Assembly (NCBI GenBank): GCA_024400495.1
Contig: JAKSMR010000022.1
Coordinates: 1 to 42,374, forward strand
DNA: 42,374 nt
From: Bacteroidales bacterium
GTDB lineage: Bacteria; Bacteroidota; Bacteroidia; Bacteroidales; P3
Reading direction: 5' to 3'
Of the stretch, positions 23,386 through 35,200 are shown one piece after another (within the stretch, counting starts at the first letter, position 1; every line of letters starts with the position of its first letter). A program made the position numbers and the translations under genes. The notes under the pieces are model-generated. The model saw only the letters and a list, made by a program, of their open reading frames with translations, was not told the origin of the DNA and did not search any database.

Positions 23386-23766
23386 ATGAAGCTGCAGGAA
23401 GCCATTGCGCGAACGGACAAGCTGAAGCCCAATGCCTTTTCCGACGAGGAGAAGGTCAACTGGCTGAGCGAGCTGGACGGGCAGATCTACAAGGAGCTGG
23501 TGCTGACCCATTGCCACCCGCCCGATGAGCAGCCGCAGCCCTTCGCCGGCTACACCAATGCAGACATGGACCATGAGCTGCTGGTGCCGTTCCCCTACAC
23601 CAATGTGTATGACTACTGGCTGCAGAGCCAGATCGACCTGAACAACGGGGAGCTGGGCAAATACAACAACTCTACCCAGCTTTTCAACACGGCGTACCAG
23701 ACCTACAGCGACTGGTACACCCGGACGCATATGCCTAAGCGGCGTGTGATGGAATTCAGAATGTGA
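23386..23766 (+). CDS. Head-tail adaptor-like protein
   Basis: A 126-residue protein. The helical start KLQEAIARTDKLKPNAFS, a centre LDGQIYKELVLTH, then YTNVYDYWLQSQIDLNNGEL and a final helix TAYQTYSDWYTRTH form the all-helical adaptor layout found between capsid and tail genes. GAGGAGGTGC precedes the ATG. It probably seats under the portal. Confidence 0.7.
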   Translation: MKLQEAIARTDKLKPNAFSDEEKVNWLSELDGQIYKELVLTHCHPPDEQPQPFAGYTNADMDHELLVPFPYTNVYDYWLQSQIDLNNGELGKYNNSTQLFNTAYQTYSDWYTRTHMPKRRVMEFRM

Positions 23767-23775
23767 GGTGAGACC

Positions 23776-25566
23776 ATGCCCTATCTGCCGAACCTGACCC
23801 AGACCCAGCAGCAGACGCTGATGACCAGCACCTTTTTAGGCCTGAACCGCAACGAGGTGACCAATGACGGCGAGATGGCCGACATGGAGAATCTGACCTG
23901 TGACAGCTATCCGGTGCTGGCATCCCGGAAAAAGCGGGGCTATGTGGAGCGGCTGATCAACCCCGGCGGCATCCTGGGCAAGGATGTGCTGTGCAAGGTG
24001 GATGACGGCCGGGTGTATGTGGGTGACCACCGGGTGGAGGGTGTGCAGGTGAGCATGGCCGCCGACATGATGCCCAAGCAGCTGGTATCCATGGGCGCGT
24101 ATCTGTGCATCTGGCCGGACAAGGTGTATGTGAACACAGCCGACCTGAGCGACGCGGGCCGCATGGATGCCAGATGGGAGCAGCCGGACGCATGCACGGT
24201 GCAGGTGATGCAGTGCCGGCTGGATGGAACGGCTTACAGCAGCGATGAGATCATCGTGAGCGACACGGCACCGGAGGACCCTGCAGGCGGGCAGCTGTGG
24301 GTGGATACATCCGTAGGGCCGCATCAGCTGAAGCAATGGGCCAGCGCCAGCAATGAGTGGGTGCAGGTGGCCACCACCTATGTCCGCATCCAGTGTACCG
24401 AGAATTACAACATCGGGCAGCAATTCAACGTGTATGACACCGTGAAGCTGGAAGGCATGGAGTACAACGGTGACCCGGACATTGGGGAACAGATCGAGTA
24501 TCTCAATTCGGACGCCATTATTTATGCGCGGGATGAGGACTACATCGTGGTGGCCGGCATCGTGGACCGGGCTGTCACATTGACGGGCAAAATGACCGTG
24601 CGTCGAGACATCCCGGACATGGACTATATCTGTGAAAACAACAACCGGCTGTGGGGCTGCTTTTACGGCATGCGTGACGGCGTGGTGCTGAATGAGATCT
24701 ACGCCAGCAAACTGGGCGATTTCCGCAACTGGAACAGCCTGATGGGCCTGAGCACGGACAGCTACACAGTCAGCGTTGGTACGGACGGCAAATTCACCGG
24801 CGCCTGTACCCTGCGCGGATACCCGACATTCTTCAAGGAGAACTGCATCCACAAGATCGGCGGCCAGACGCCCAGCACATTCACGATGAACACCACCATG
24901 TGCCGCGGTGTGCAGGAGGGCAGCGAGCGCAGCCTGCAGATCGTGGGTGAACAGCTGTTCTACAAGGGGCGCACCGAGGTGATGATGTACGACGGCAGCA
25001 TGCCGGTGAGCATCAGCAGCGCCCTGGGCAGCGCGGTATACCATGACGCGGTGGGCGGCGCCTTCGGAAACAAATACTATCTGTCCATGCGGGAAGGCAG
25101 GAAGTGGCATCTGTACACCTACGATCTGAACAAGCAACTGTGGATGCGGGAGGATGACCTGCATGCGATGTGCTTCACGGCGCTGGACGATGAGCTGTAT
25201 GCCATTGACGCGGACACCCGTCAGCTGCTGGCTATGCGCGGATCCGAGGGTAATCTGGAGCCGAGCATACAGTGGCAGGCCGTTTTCGGCGTATTCGGCT
25301 ACCAGTATGAGCAGCAGAAATACCTGAGCCGGTTCAACCTGCGGATGCGGTGCGACCCTGGCACGGTGGTAGACCTGTACATCCAGTATGACAGCGACGG
25401 CATCTGGCACCGGTGCGGCAGCATCATTGGCAGAAATACCAATACCTTCATGGTGCCGGTGATCCCGCGGCGCTGCGACCATTGCCAGATCAAGCTGGTG
25501 GGTACCGGTGATGCGCGGGTATTCAGCCTGGCAAGAGTACTGGAAGTGGGGAGTGACGGAGCATGA
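23776..25566 (+). CDS. Tail nozzle/tubular-type protein
   Basis: A 596-residue, beta-rich protein. The N-terminus FLGLNRNEVTNDGEMADMENL, CDSYPVLASRKKRG, and IWPDKVYVNTADL are typical of a Firmicutes phage family placed after the adaptor. The repeated beta-strand pattern, size and location parallel the T7 gp10-like nozzle of short-tailed phages. It has no TAG. The stop overlaps the next start. Confidence 0.6.
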   Translation: MPYLPNLTQTQQQTLMTSTFLGLNRNEVTNDGEMADMENLTCDSYPVLASRKKRGYVERLINPGGILGKDVLCKVDDGRVYVGDHRVEGVQVSMAADMMPKQLVSMGAYLCIWPDKVYVNTADLSDAGRMDARWEQPDACTVQVMQCRLDGTAYSSDEIIVSDTAPEDPAGGQLWVDTSVGPHQLKQWASASNEWVQVATTYVRIQCTENYNIGQQFNVYDTVKLEGMEYNGDPDIGEQIEYLNSDAIIYARDEDYIVVAGIVDRAVTLTGKMTVRRDIPDMDYICENNNRLWGCFYGMRDGVVLNEIYASKLGDFRNWNSLMGLSTDSYTVSVGTDGKFTGACTLRGYPTFFKENCIHKIGGQTPSTFTMNTTMCRGVQEGSERSLQIVGEQLFYKGRTEVMMYDGSMPVSISSALGSAVYHDAVGGAFGNKYYLSMREGRKWHLYTYDLNKQLWMREDDLHAMCFTALDDELYAIDADTRQLLAMRGSEGNLEPSIQWQAVFGVFGYQYEQQKYLSRFNLRMRCDPGTVVDLYIQYDSDGIWHRCGSIIGRNTNTFMVPVIPRRCDHCQIKLVGTGDARVFSLARVLEVGSDGA

Positions 25567-26387
25567 GCGTGATCATTGACAAGCCCGGTGAGTTTTCGGA
25601 CAACCGGGCCATTTTTTCATATCTGTACCAGGCCATGGAACAGATCGAGAACGCGCTGAACCACATTACGGTAGACCAGGTGGTGGGCGTGATCGATACA
25701 GGGAGCCAGAACAGCGGCAGTCAGAATGTGGGACAGGACATCCGCAATGAGCTGCAGGCCCAGGTAAGCACGCTGAAAAGCCTGATCGTGAAAACGGCTG
25801 ACCGCATTGAGAGCGAAGTGGAGCAGGAGATCACGGACATGAGCAGCCGGTATGTGGCCAGCAGCACCTTCGGCGACTTCCTGAACAACGTAGACAGCCG
25901 TTTTGTGCAGACGGCAGAGGGCATGAGCCAGAGCATCAGCAGCCTGGAGCAGGTGCTGAGCGGGAAAGCGGAGCAGGCAGACTTTGAGGAATACCGGCGG
26001 CAGCTGGACGGCTATATCCATATTGGCCTGATCAGCCTGCCGGACGGACGGCGGGAGATCGGCATCGCCATCGGTACGGACATCCGGGAGGAGCGGACGG
26101 TGGTGGACGGCGTGGAGACCGTGGTCATTACCAGTATCCCGCAGGCGGCTGCTTTCACTTCTGAAAGATTATCTTTCTTTCTGAATAACGCCGAGGTGGC
26201 ATACATCAGCAACGGGCGGCTGTACATTACGGACGCCAACGTGACACGGGGCCTGCGGCTGGGCGATGTGGTCATGAGCGCCAATGGCGGGGTTATGGAT
26301 TTCCGGTATATCAAGGAGGTGAGCGCGGATGATGACCGTAGGATTCGTATCGCCGGTGATGGTGGGCCATCAGGAGATCCTGAGTAA
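25563..26387 (+). CDS. Coiled-coil tail appendage protein
   Basis: A 274-residue protein. The first 40 residues form an attachment helix (NRAIFSYLYQAMEQIENALN). Residues about 60-160 are a heptad-rich coiled coil, and residues 165-250 are a beta domain (HIGLISLPDGRREIGIAIGTD) like those of phage minor tail or fibre-base proteins. Its last 59 bases overlap the next gene in another frame. Confidence 0.65.
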   Translation: MSVIIDKPGEFSDNRAIFSYLYQAMEQIENALNHITVDQVVGVIDTGSQNSGSQNVGQDIRNELQAQVSTLKSLIVKTADRIESEVEQEITDMSSRYVASSTFGDFLNNVDSRFVQTAEGMSQSISSLEQVLSGKAEQADFEEYRRQLDGYIHIGLISLPDGRREIGIAIGTDIREERTVVDGVETVVITSIPQAAAFTSERLSFFLNNAEVAYISNGRLYITDANVTRGLRLGDVVMSANGGVMDFRYIKEVSADDDRRIRIAGDGGPSGDPE

Positions 26388-28074
26388 CGGCGCCTATACG
26401 ACATTCCAGATGACGAAAAGCGGGAGTTTCCCCAGCACACAGATCAGTGTGAAAAGCGTGACCATGACCATCAATCTGCGGAATGCGGGATGGGACACCA
26501 TCAACGTGTACGCCGGCAGTACGCTGGTAGGCAGCATGAACGCTGCGGGAGAGGACGGCATCCGCACCCTGCAGCTGAGCACGGGGTACAACTGGAAAAA
26601 GCTGAGCACCATCAAGATCTGCGGCGGCGACCAGGGCACCCAGCTGGAGAGCGGCAGCTATGTGACCGTCAGCGTGGCTTATGACTATGTGGCGGCGACG
26701 GTGCTGCTGGATAAAAACGATGTGTATGCAGGCCAGTATGTCAGCGTTAGCATGGGCAATGTTTCGGACGGACACACCTATCGTCTGGACATCCTGCACG
26801 GGGATACGGTGATCAAGAGCGAGGCAATGGCCGGTAATGCGCAGATGCAAGAGGCCCTTTTCATTCAGGTGCCGGTCGCGTGGTGCAATTACATCCCGGA
26901 CGCTGAGCAGGGCACGTTTGTTTTCCGGCTGAGCACCTACACAGGCAGTACGCTGTCCGGCACCAGTGAGGCCAGCCTTACGGTGCGTGTGCCGCTTCTG
27001 GCGGGGCCTGTTGCGATACCAAGCTACTCCATTGCGCTGAATGAGCCTGTCCTGGGCCTGCAGTATGTACAGGGCATGAGCCAGCTGCGGTTAGATATGA
27101 GCGCCCGCGGAGCATACGGTGCCAGCATCCGGGCATTTGATATCGTATTCGGCAGTTATCATGTGATCGTGGAGGCGGCAGAGAACGAAGCAGAGCTGGT
27201 GCTGGAATGTGACCAGGCGGGAATGATCCCGCTGCAGGTGCGGTCTATTGACAGCCGCGGACGGACGAGCGGTGCAGCGGAGCATACCGTTAATGTGGCA
27301 CCGTACACAGACCCGACCATTCAGAGCGTGACCTGTGAGCGCTGTGACGCTGATGGGAATGCTGACCCGGAAGGGCAGCGAATGACCGTGCAGGTGGGAT
27401 ACCAGTACGCGGAGATCGGTACAAACAGCGCTGTGATGAGCATCGTGGCCTTTGAATACGGCAGCAGCACCGGCGTGACGCTGTACACCGGAGAGGCCAT
27501 GAGCGGCACTGTCATCGGCCCCATGGGTGCCGGGAACCTGGACAAGACGAAGCAGTACGCTATCCGGGTGACGGTGACGGACGGGCTGGATCATGAGGCC
27601 ATGGCCATTGCGCAGCTGCCTGCCGGCGAGGTGTTCATCCGCATGGACGCGGAGCACAAGCGCATCGGCTTCGGCACTTATCCACAGATGACGGGAAAAG
27701 GTGTGGAATTCGCGGAGGACTGGGAGCTGAAGACCCACGGGAGGGAGATCATCGACCTGATCGACAGCAGGATACCGGAGCCTGTGCAGCCGCCTGAGCC
27801 GGAGCACTGGCACTTTGGCAGCGTGAACATCGACAGCGCCGGCACCCTGGCCACCAATACGACCCAATCCTATTCTGCCAGCGTGGAGGTGCCGGAGGGC
27901 GCGGAGGTGCAGATCATCGGGCAGAGCATCCTGTACGGAAGCCGCATTGCCTTCTGGGGACGCACCGGCCTGTCTGTGGACGGCACGACGGCTACCTTTA
28001 CCATCACAGTTAGAAACGACGGCGGCAATGCCACCAGCGTGAGAGCGACGATCTATTATTGCTACAAGGAGTGA
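26329..28074 (+). CDS. DUF859-like minor tail protein with Ig-type domains
   Basis: A 581-residue, all-beta protein with serial strands and Ser/Gly/Thr-rich turns. Ig-like or fibronectin-like segments stand at about residues 130-240 and 240-420 (TYRLDILHGD, SLTVRVP, LQVRSIDSRGRTSG). The end RMDAEHKRIGFGTYPQMTGKGVEF is the DUF859 phage minor-structural type. A C-terminal domain (about 500-581) could contact the receptor. RBS AAGGAGGTGAGC lies upstream of the ATG. No TAG. Confidence 0.68.
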   Translation: MMTVGFVSPVMVGHQEILSNGAYTTFQMTKSGSFPSTQISVKSVTMTINLRNAGWDTINVYAGSTLVGSMNAAGEDGIRTLQLSTGYNWKKLSTIKICGGDQGTQLESGSYVTVSVAYDYVAATVLLDKNDVYAGQYVSVSMGNVSDGHTYRLDILHGDTVIKSEAMAGNAQMQEALFIQVPVAWCNYIPDAEQGTFVFRLSTYTGSTLSGTSEASLTVRVPLLAGPVAIPSYSIALNEPVLGLQYVQGMSQLRLDMSARGAYGASIRAFDIVFGSYHVIVEAAENEAELVLECDQAGMIPLQVRSIDSRGRTSGAAEHTVNVAPYTDPTIQSVTCERCDADGNADPEGQRMTVQVGYQYAEIGTNSAVMSIVAFEYGSSTGVTLYTGEAMSGTVIGPMGAGNLDKTKQYAIRVTVTDGLDHEAMAIAQLPAGEVFIRMDAEHKRIGFGTYPQMTGKGVEFAEDWELKTHGREIIDLIDSRIPEPVQPPEPEHWHFGSVNIDSAGTLATNTTQSYSASVEVPEGAEVQIIGQSILYGSRIAFWGRTGLSVDGTTATFTITVRNDGGNATSVRATIYYCYKE

Positions 28075-28080
28075 TACCTT

Positions 28081-29211
28081 ATGGCGAAGAGCTATCTTGA
28101 GGAACAGAACCAGGTGCAGAATCAGCAGCCGGTGAGCACGGCCACGGGCACGGCAGCGCAGCCCCAGGCCACCGCGACACAGGCCGCGAACACCGCCAAG
28201 GCACAGACCAGCGCCCAGACGGGCAGCGTGATCAGCCAGCCGGTGCAAACCAATGCGAACCCTTACAAGGGCCTGACTGGGCTGAGCAGCGGCACCAAGC
28301 AGAGGCTGGGCACCCTGCAGCAGGGCTATCAGCAGAGCGACGCGGTCCAGAACGCGTACAACTATCTGCAGAGCGTCCAGAACAACCAGCCCGGCGCGTA
28401 CAACAGCCGTTTCAGCCAGCAACTGGATGACATCTATCAGCAGATCATGGGCCGGAAGGATTTCAGCTACGACCTGAACGCGGACATGCTGTACAAACAG
28501 TACCGGGACATGTATCAGCAGCAGGGCAGGCAGGCCATGGTGGATACCATGGGCAACGCGGCGGCCCTGACCGGCGGCTACGGCAACAGCTACGCGGCCA
28601 GCGCCGGCAATCAGGCCTATCAGCAGTATCTGGGCCAGATGAATGCCATGCTGCCGGAATTCTACGACCGGGCTTATCAGCGTGACCGGGATCAGCTGGG
28701 CGACCTGTACAACAGGTACAACCTGGGCATGACCGCGGACGAGGTGGATTACGGCCGGTATCAGGACAATCTGGCCCAGTGGAACACGGACCGCGACTTT
28801 GGCCTGCGGAACTACGGCACCCTGTACGACCAGGATTACGGCAATTATAGAGACGACCTGAACTACTACAATACGCTGGCGGCCCAGGAGAACAGCAATT
28901 ACCGCGCCCAGCAGCAGTACAGCTACCAGACGGCCATGCAGCTGCTGCAGAACGGCGTGATGCCTACGGACGCGCTGCTGAAGGAAGCGGGCCTGAGCAA
29001 GGCTGACGCGGAGGCGCTGAAGGCGGGGCCGGTGATCCAGTATGTGCAGGCACCGACGGGGAACGGCACAAAGACCACGGCCAAGGTGAGCGGCGCTGCT
29101 GGTCAGGTCATCACCAACCCGGCTGACGCGTATATGTATGCGAATCTGAACGGCAGCACCGGCGGCAGCTTCATGACCATTCTGGAGAAGCTGCGCAACA
29201 TCGTGAAGTAA
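28081..29211 (+). CDS. Gln-rich internal virion-like protein
   Basis: A 376-residue protein with a low-complexity Gln/Thr/Ala N-terminus (to about 75), then a helical region with conserved-looking FSYDLNADMLYKQYRDMY, DTMGNAAALTGGYGNSYA and DRDQLGDLYNRYNLGM. This type regularly precedes giant polyvalent proteins in Clostridia phages and is likely packaged and ejected with the DNA. No TAG; it ends in TAA ten bases before the giant gene. Confidence 0.6.
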   Translation: MAKSYLEEQNQVQNQQPVSTATGTAAQPQATATQAANTAKAQTSAQTGSVISQPVQTNANPYKGLTGLSSGTKQRLGTLQQGYQQSDAVQNAYNYLQSVQNNQPGAYNSRFSQQLDDIYQQIMGRKDFSYDLNADMLYKQYRDMYQQQGRQAMVDTMGNAAALTGGYGNSYAASAGNQAYQQYLGQMNAMLPEFYDRAYQRDRDQLGDLYNRYNLGMTADEVDYGRYQDNLAQWNTDRDFGLRNYGTLYDQDYGNYRDDLNYYNTLAAQENSNYRAQQQYSYQTAMQLLQNGVMPTDALLKEAGLSKADAEALKAGPVIQYVQAPTGNGTKTTAKVSGAAGQVITNPADAYMYANLNGSTGGSFMTILEKLRNIVK

Positions 29212-29221
29212 GGAGATACGC

Positions 29222-32200
29222 ATGGCAAAGAAAAATGATTCCTTCGCAGGCGCGACGGCAAAAAAGACCAAGAAGACGGTCAGCTTTGCCGGGTATGAAA
29301 ATCAGGAAAAGGACACCAATGCTGTACAGCCGCAGCTGCAGAACCCCTGGGGCAATGTGACCGCGGCGAAGGTTTACGACAAAAGCCCGCTGCAGCTGCA
29401 GAGCAATCCGGTGGACCCGTACCAGCCTTATCAGGCCGGAGTGAACAACGGCACGGTGGTCAATGGCTATGTTCCCAGCGGAACGCAGCTGATGCAGAAC
29501 GGCGTACCCAATGCGCTGTACAATCCCAACGCGCCTATGCGTGGGCTGACACAGCAGAAGCAGGCAGAGGACTATTACTACAAGAACCTGCAGGACTGGC
29601 TGAACAGCACGACACCCGGATATGAGCGGCAGGTGAACGCGGGACAGTATCAGCAGGGGCTGGACAAGCTGGTGGCTGAAAGCCTGGGCGACCCTAAGAA
29701 GGCATTTGCCCTGCAGTCACAGACCTTCCTGGAGAACCGGACCCTGCCCCGCGGCCTGCGGCCCATGGACATGACCGAGGCCAACCGGAAGACGAAAATC
29801 GACTTTATGGACACGCGCACCGGCAAGATGGCTGTGACCTACAACGGCAAGCTGCACGGTGTGGAGGACACCGGCCTGGGCAGCCTGTATCAGGCCCACA
29901 ACCTGACCGAGGCAAAGCAGGCCCAGCGCATGGGCATCGATCCGGTGACCGGCATGCCCGTCAATACGGCCTGGGACCAGATGACGAAGGACATCAACCG
30001 GGGCAGGAATTACGGCAATGGAACTCCGGCACAGTATGAGGATCCGACGCAGCGGTTCGCCGGTGACCTGAAGCAGAACGCCATCAACACGGTGGATTAC
30101 ACCATGCGGCAGCGCAAGTACGGCACCGCTGACAATGAGGATGACTTCCGTGCCGGCAACAGCGTGGAATCCATGAGCGACGGATTCCTGCGGACCATGA
30201 AGGAGAAGTACACCAGCCTGTACAACTCCCTGAGCGATATGGACCCGGAAAAGCAGCAGGCGCTGCAGCAGATGGGAACGTATTATGCTGACGCCTACAC
30301 GGAGAGCCAGGAAGCCGAGATCGCGAAGATGCTGATGCAGCGGGCAGACAAGGAGCTGCAGAGCCGTCAGGCGGCGAATAGCTTTGCCAATGCCAACAAG
30401 CTGAATACAGCGGACTTTGAGAAGGCTGCCGTCATGGCCCTGGATAACCAGCGCAGCCGCCAGGAAGCGGAGGAATACAACAAAAGCATCTATAACCGCG
30501 CTGTGGCGCTGAACGCCAATGCAGACAGCATGGATGACGCCACCGTGGAGCAGGAGTGCATGGCCCTGTATGCCGCGTGGAAGAGGGAAAAGGAGCCTGG
30601 CTGGGACGGCACCTACCCGGAAAACTGGTCCGACGAATTTATGCAGAAGTACATGATGGCCGATATCCTGGGCGGCCGCACCAGCCACAAGGACGGCAGC
30701 GCACCGCAGGATAAGGCTTCCGCGCTGTATGACTTTGTGATGGGCGATGTGACCTATGAGGATCTGATCGAAAACGGCAGCAATCCTGTTGCGGAGGACT
30801 GGAGGAACCGGTCCTATGACATGCTGAGCGAGGAGCAGAAGCAGCGCTTCGACGCCTATTATCAGCTGTACGGAGAGGAAAAGGCCCAGGAATACCTGAA
30901 CAGCATCCAGGGCGACCTGAACCGGGTGCAGAACATCCTTTACCGCGACTATGGTACCAAGGCAGGACAGAATGCCGGAGGGTCCGCGGTGAGCGTGATG
31001 ACCAACCTGATGCAGGCGCCGGTAGGCTTTGTGCGCAGCCTGATGAACATCGGCAGCATGATGGGCATGGATGTGGGCGACCTGGCCAACGAATACAATT
31101 ATCTTTCCAACATCACCAATTTCACCACCGGCGCCCGTGCGGAAGGCGGCGCGAGATGGGGCGACACGCTGGACCAGGAGGTCCTGGGGCAGAAGCTGGG
31201 CACCCTGCTCTACAATGTGGTGATGAGCGCGGTGGACAGCACGGTGAGCGCCTTTGCCGGACAGGGCATGGCCTACAGCCTGGGCGCCGGACAGGCCCTG
31301 GGTGAGCAGATCGGCCTGTTTATCATGTCCAGCGCTGCTTCCCAGCAGAGCTTTGTGGACCGCGTACAGAGCGGCGAAGACATCAACCACGCGACCATGG
31401 CCAGCCTGTTTGACGGCATTACGGAGTATCTGACGGAAAAGCTGCCCTTCGACAATATGCTGAAGCAGGATGGCCGGTACTTCCTGAACGTGATCAAGAC
31501 ATCCGCGTCTGAATTCCTGGAGGAGGCCAGCGGCGATGTGATGAAGGCTGCCTATGAGCAGGCCTTTGAGCCGGAGAAATTCCAGGAGGAATTCCTGACG
31601 GCCAGGATCGCTGACCCGACGCTGACGGTTGATCAATTCTACAAGCAGAAATTCAGCGAATTCTGCATGGAAGCCTTTACGGACGGCGTCATGGGCGGCC
31701 TGAGCGGCTTCCTGATGGGTGCCTCCGGCCAGGGATATCAGGCGTACAATGACGCGCAGGTCGGCAGGATGGTCATGAACGGCCAGAAGAAGACCGGCAA
31801 CGGACTGATCTACGGCACAAGCGCGGACACGGCCGCCAAGTTTGTGCAGGATGCGCGGAACCTGACCAGGCAGAACGTGGAAACGGTGAATGCACCGGAA
31901 GCGCCGAACAAATTGAACGCACCGCAGCCCACCGTGGAGCGCGGTGACTTTGACGCGCCTGCGGGAACGGAAGCAGCACCCAGCGCGGAGCAGAAGGCGC
32001 TGGATGATGCCCGCGCAAAGCTGGAAGCGGCAAAAGAAAAATTCAACAAAAACCGCAACAACCGGAAGAACAGCCTGGAATACCGTGATGCCCTGCGGGA
32101 GGTGGCCATTGCGGAGGCGAATGCCAGGCGTGCTGCCCAGGAGAGCGCACCGGCCGCACAGCAGACGCTGAACGCACCGCAGCCGACTGTGGACCGTAAT

Positions 32201-35200
32201 GACTTTGACGCGCCTGCGGGCACGGAAGCGGCACCCAGCGCGGAGCAGAAAGCGCTGACCGCTGCCCGCAATGAACAGAACAAGCTGAACGCACCGCAGC
32301 CCACCGTGGAACGCGGTGATTTTGACGCGCCTGCGGGAACGGAAGCGGCACCCAGCGCGGAGCAGAAGGCACTTAACGCGGCACAGGAAAAGGCTTTGGC
32401 TGAGGAGGCTGCAAGGCGTGAGGCCGAGCAGGCCAGAGAAGACCGTAATGCCGTTGATACGCCTGCCGATACTGTTGCCCGGCCTGCCGCAGAGAAGGCA
32501 GTAGAACGCAATCAGAGCGCGTCTGCCGCGAAGGTGAAGGATGAATCCACCATTGCGGAGAATCCTGCCACAGAGAATCATAGTGAACCGCAGCAGGTAC
32601 ATAAGCCCAGAAACCTGAGTGAAGCGGGTCTGGCTAATGTGCAGCGGCTGGTGACCATCGGTCTGAACGTGGGCGGCAACGCCTCCGTGAAGCAGCTGGC
32701 GACGAAGATCAGCAAACAGATCGAGAAGGGAAGCCGGGTAGGCGCTGCCAGCGTAGGCCGTCTGTATCAGGAGGTTTATGCCAATGTGGACGCTGCCGGC
32801 AAGGAGACCATCAGCAACGTGCTGGGTGACGCCATCGACACCGAGATCAGCGCGGATGAAATGGGCGTAAAGGTGAAGCCGGAGGACCGGGAGCAGCTGC
32901 GCAAGGGCATTTCGATGGCCATCATGGGCGGCGACCTGTCTGCCTATCGGGATATCATGGCACGTTATCTGCAGCTGACACAGCGCATCATTGACAAATT
33001 CACCCGGAATGAGAATGGCATTGCGAACAAGGCCAATGAGGAAATGAGCAACCGGTATGACACGCTGGAGACGCTGGACGAGATGCTGGTGGATGACACG
33101 GCAGCTCACAAAGCGGCCCAGAAGAGCGCCTGCGCTATGGTGGACGCGGCACTGGCCAGCGTGGAGGATGCCACCGGACGCAGCGTGAGCCTGGACGGAA
33201 ACCGCGGCGAGATCGTCGGCATGAAGGTGGACGGGCATGGGCACATGACGGCCACTGTCGTGCAGGAGGACGGCAGCACGGTGGAAGCGGACGCGGCTGA
33301 CCTGAAGTACGCCAGCCCGGAGACCGCGGTGATGGTGGCCGAGATCAACGAGAGCGCCATTGCCTACACGGAGCAGGAAGCCAACGCGCTGCTGGAGAGC
33401 TATACCGGAGGCAATGTGCAGGCCCATGTGAAGGCCTTCAATGCCGGTTATGCGGCGGCGTTTACCGGAGAAGAAGCCGATATGACCAACGGCAGCGTGA
33501 AGGCCGGTTATGAAGCCGGACAGGCTGACTGGCAGGCGGCAGTGAAGAAGCGCAGCGAGAATGCCAGGAAGGCCGCGCAGAATACCAACCAGGGCGGCAG
33601 GATCATTGCCGGCGACGGCGTGAGCAACAAGCAGCTGCAGCGGTGGCTGAACAACGGCAGCGGCATGCAGGCCAGCCAGGTGAAGCTGCTGCAGGCTGTG
33701 GCAAAGGCCGCCAATGCGGACATCGTGCTGGTGGATGAAGGCGCCAGCGAAGACGGCACCCTGATGGGCGCCAACGGCTGGTACAGCAGCGAGGACGGAC
33801 GGAAGATCTATGTATCCGTATCGGCCGGACATGCGACGGCGGCCCAGCTGGCCAGAGGCACCCGTTTTGCCCTGTCTGCGACGGCGGCCCATGAGCTGAC
33901 GCACATGATCGAAAACACCAGCCCGGAGATCTGGCAGGAGCTGCGGCAGGCCGTGATCCAGGAGATGAAGCACAACGGACGCAGCTTTGACCGGTTTGTG
34001 GCCAGCCAGGCCGTGACGGCCATGCAGGGCAACGGACGGCTGAACCGTGCTGACCTGGAAGCGGAAGTGATCGCCGACGCCATGAGCGGCATCCTGATGG
34101 ACGAGGGCGCCATCCAGCGCATGCAGGAGAACAGCAGTGATACGCTGTGGGGCAAGATCCGGGAAGCCGCGGAAAAGGTGTACGGCAGGATCGCAAAGCT
34201 GATGCAGAACATTGGCCGCAGCGGTGTGCATGCGGAGGCCATGGCCATCATGCGGGACGGCCGGTACGGGGAGAACATCCTGGATATCTGGGCACGGGGG
34301 TTCGGGCTGCAGGAGAAGGCCATGAGCGCCATTGAGAACGGCGTGAACATGACCAGCATCAGCGACAAGGCGCCTGCCTCCACCATGGACAGCATGATGA
34401 CGGATTCGGAAGTGCGTGACATGGCGGTGGACGGCGTGATGGAAGCACCGGCGCCGAACCAGAAGGACGGAACCACGGAACTCAGCCCCCGCACCTGGTG
34501 GACCGGTGACACTATGATGTTCAACGGCCGGGTGATCGAAGGCAAGGTGAGCGGACGGGACAACCTGATCGCCATGCTGAAAAAGCGGGGCATGAAGCAG
34601 GCTGACATTGATGCCCGCATCAGCTTTATTGATTCGGTTACGAAGAAATTTGACGAATGGGGCGTGAAGTATCAATTCCTGAACCTGGAGCAGGTGAAGA
34701 ACGCCACCCTGATGAAGGACCGCAACGGCGGCTATACCATGACCTGCGTGGTCAAGAACGCGGAATATCCCATCAACATCGACTTCAGCACCATCTGCGA
34801 CAAACGCGCCGACATGACGGAATTCTTCAACCGGCTGGCCATTGCCAGAGGCTACAACAGCCAGGGCAGCATGCTGGACGAGATCAACCTGACGCCGGAC
34901 AATATTCGCAGGATCAATCAGATCCTGAAGGAAGAGGGCTATGAAACGGCCTGCTTCGGCTGCTTTGTGGAAAGCAAGCGCTTTACTGTGCAGAAGTTTG
35001 CCCAGGACTTTGTGGACATGTACAACGCGGCTGTGGACGCGGTGCGTGAGGAAATGCATCTCAGCCCTGCGGAGGACTTTGCTTTCGCGAAGGGACAGGC
35101 ATTTACGGACGATGATGTAAACAACCTGACGGAGAACCTGAAGGCCTACACCAAGGGCAAGAGCGCAGGTGTGGACAAGGGCGGCACGGTGGCCAAGCGT

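Noticed and set aside
23836-25482. A 548-codon minus-strand frame opposite the nozzle-like gene
   Set aside because: Shadow of the + strand gene; His/Val/Ala-rich with no start signal.
27091-29271. A 726-codon minus-strand frame across two tail genes
   Set aside because: It spans the borders of two supported + strand genes and has shadow-type composition.
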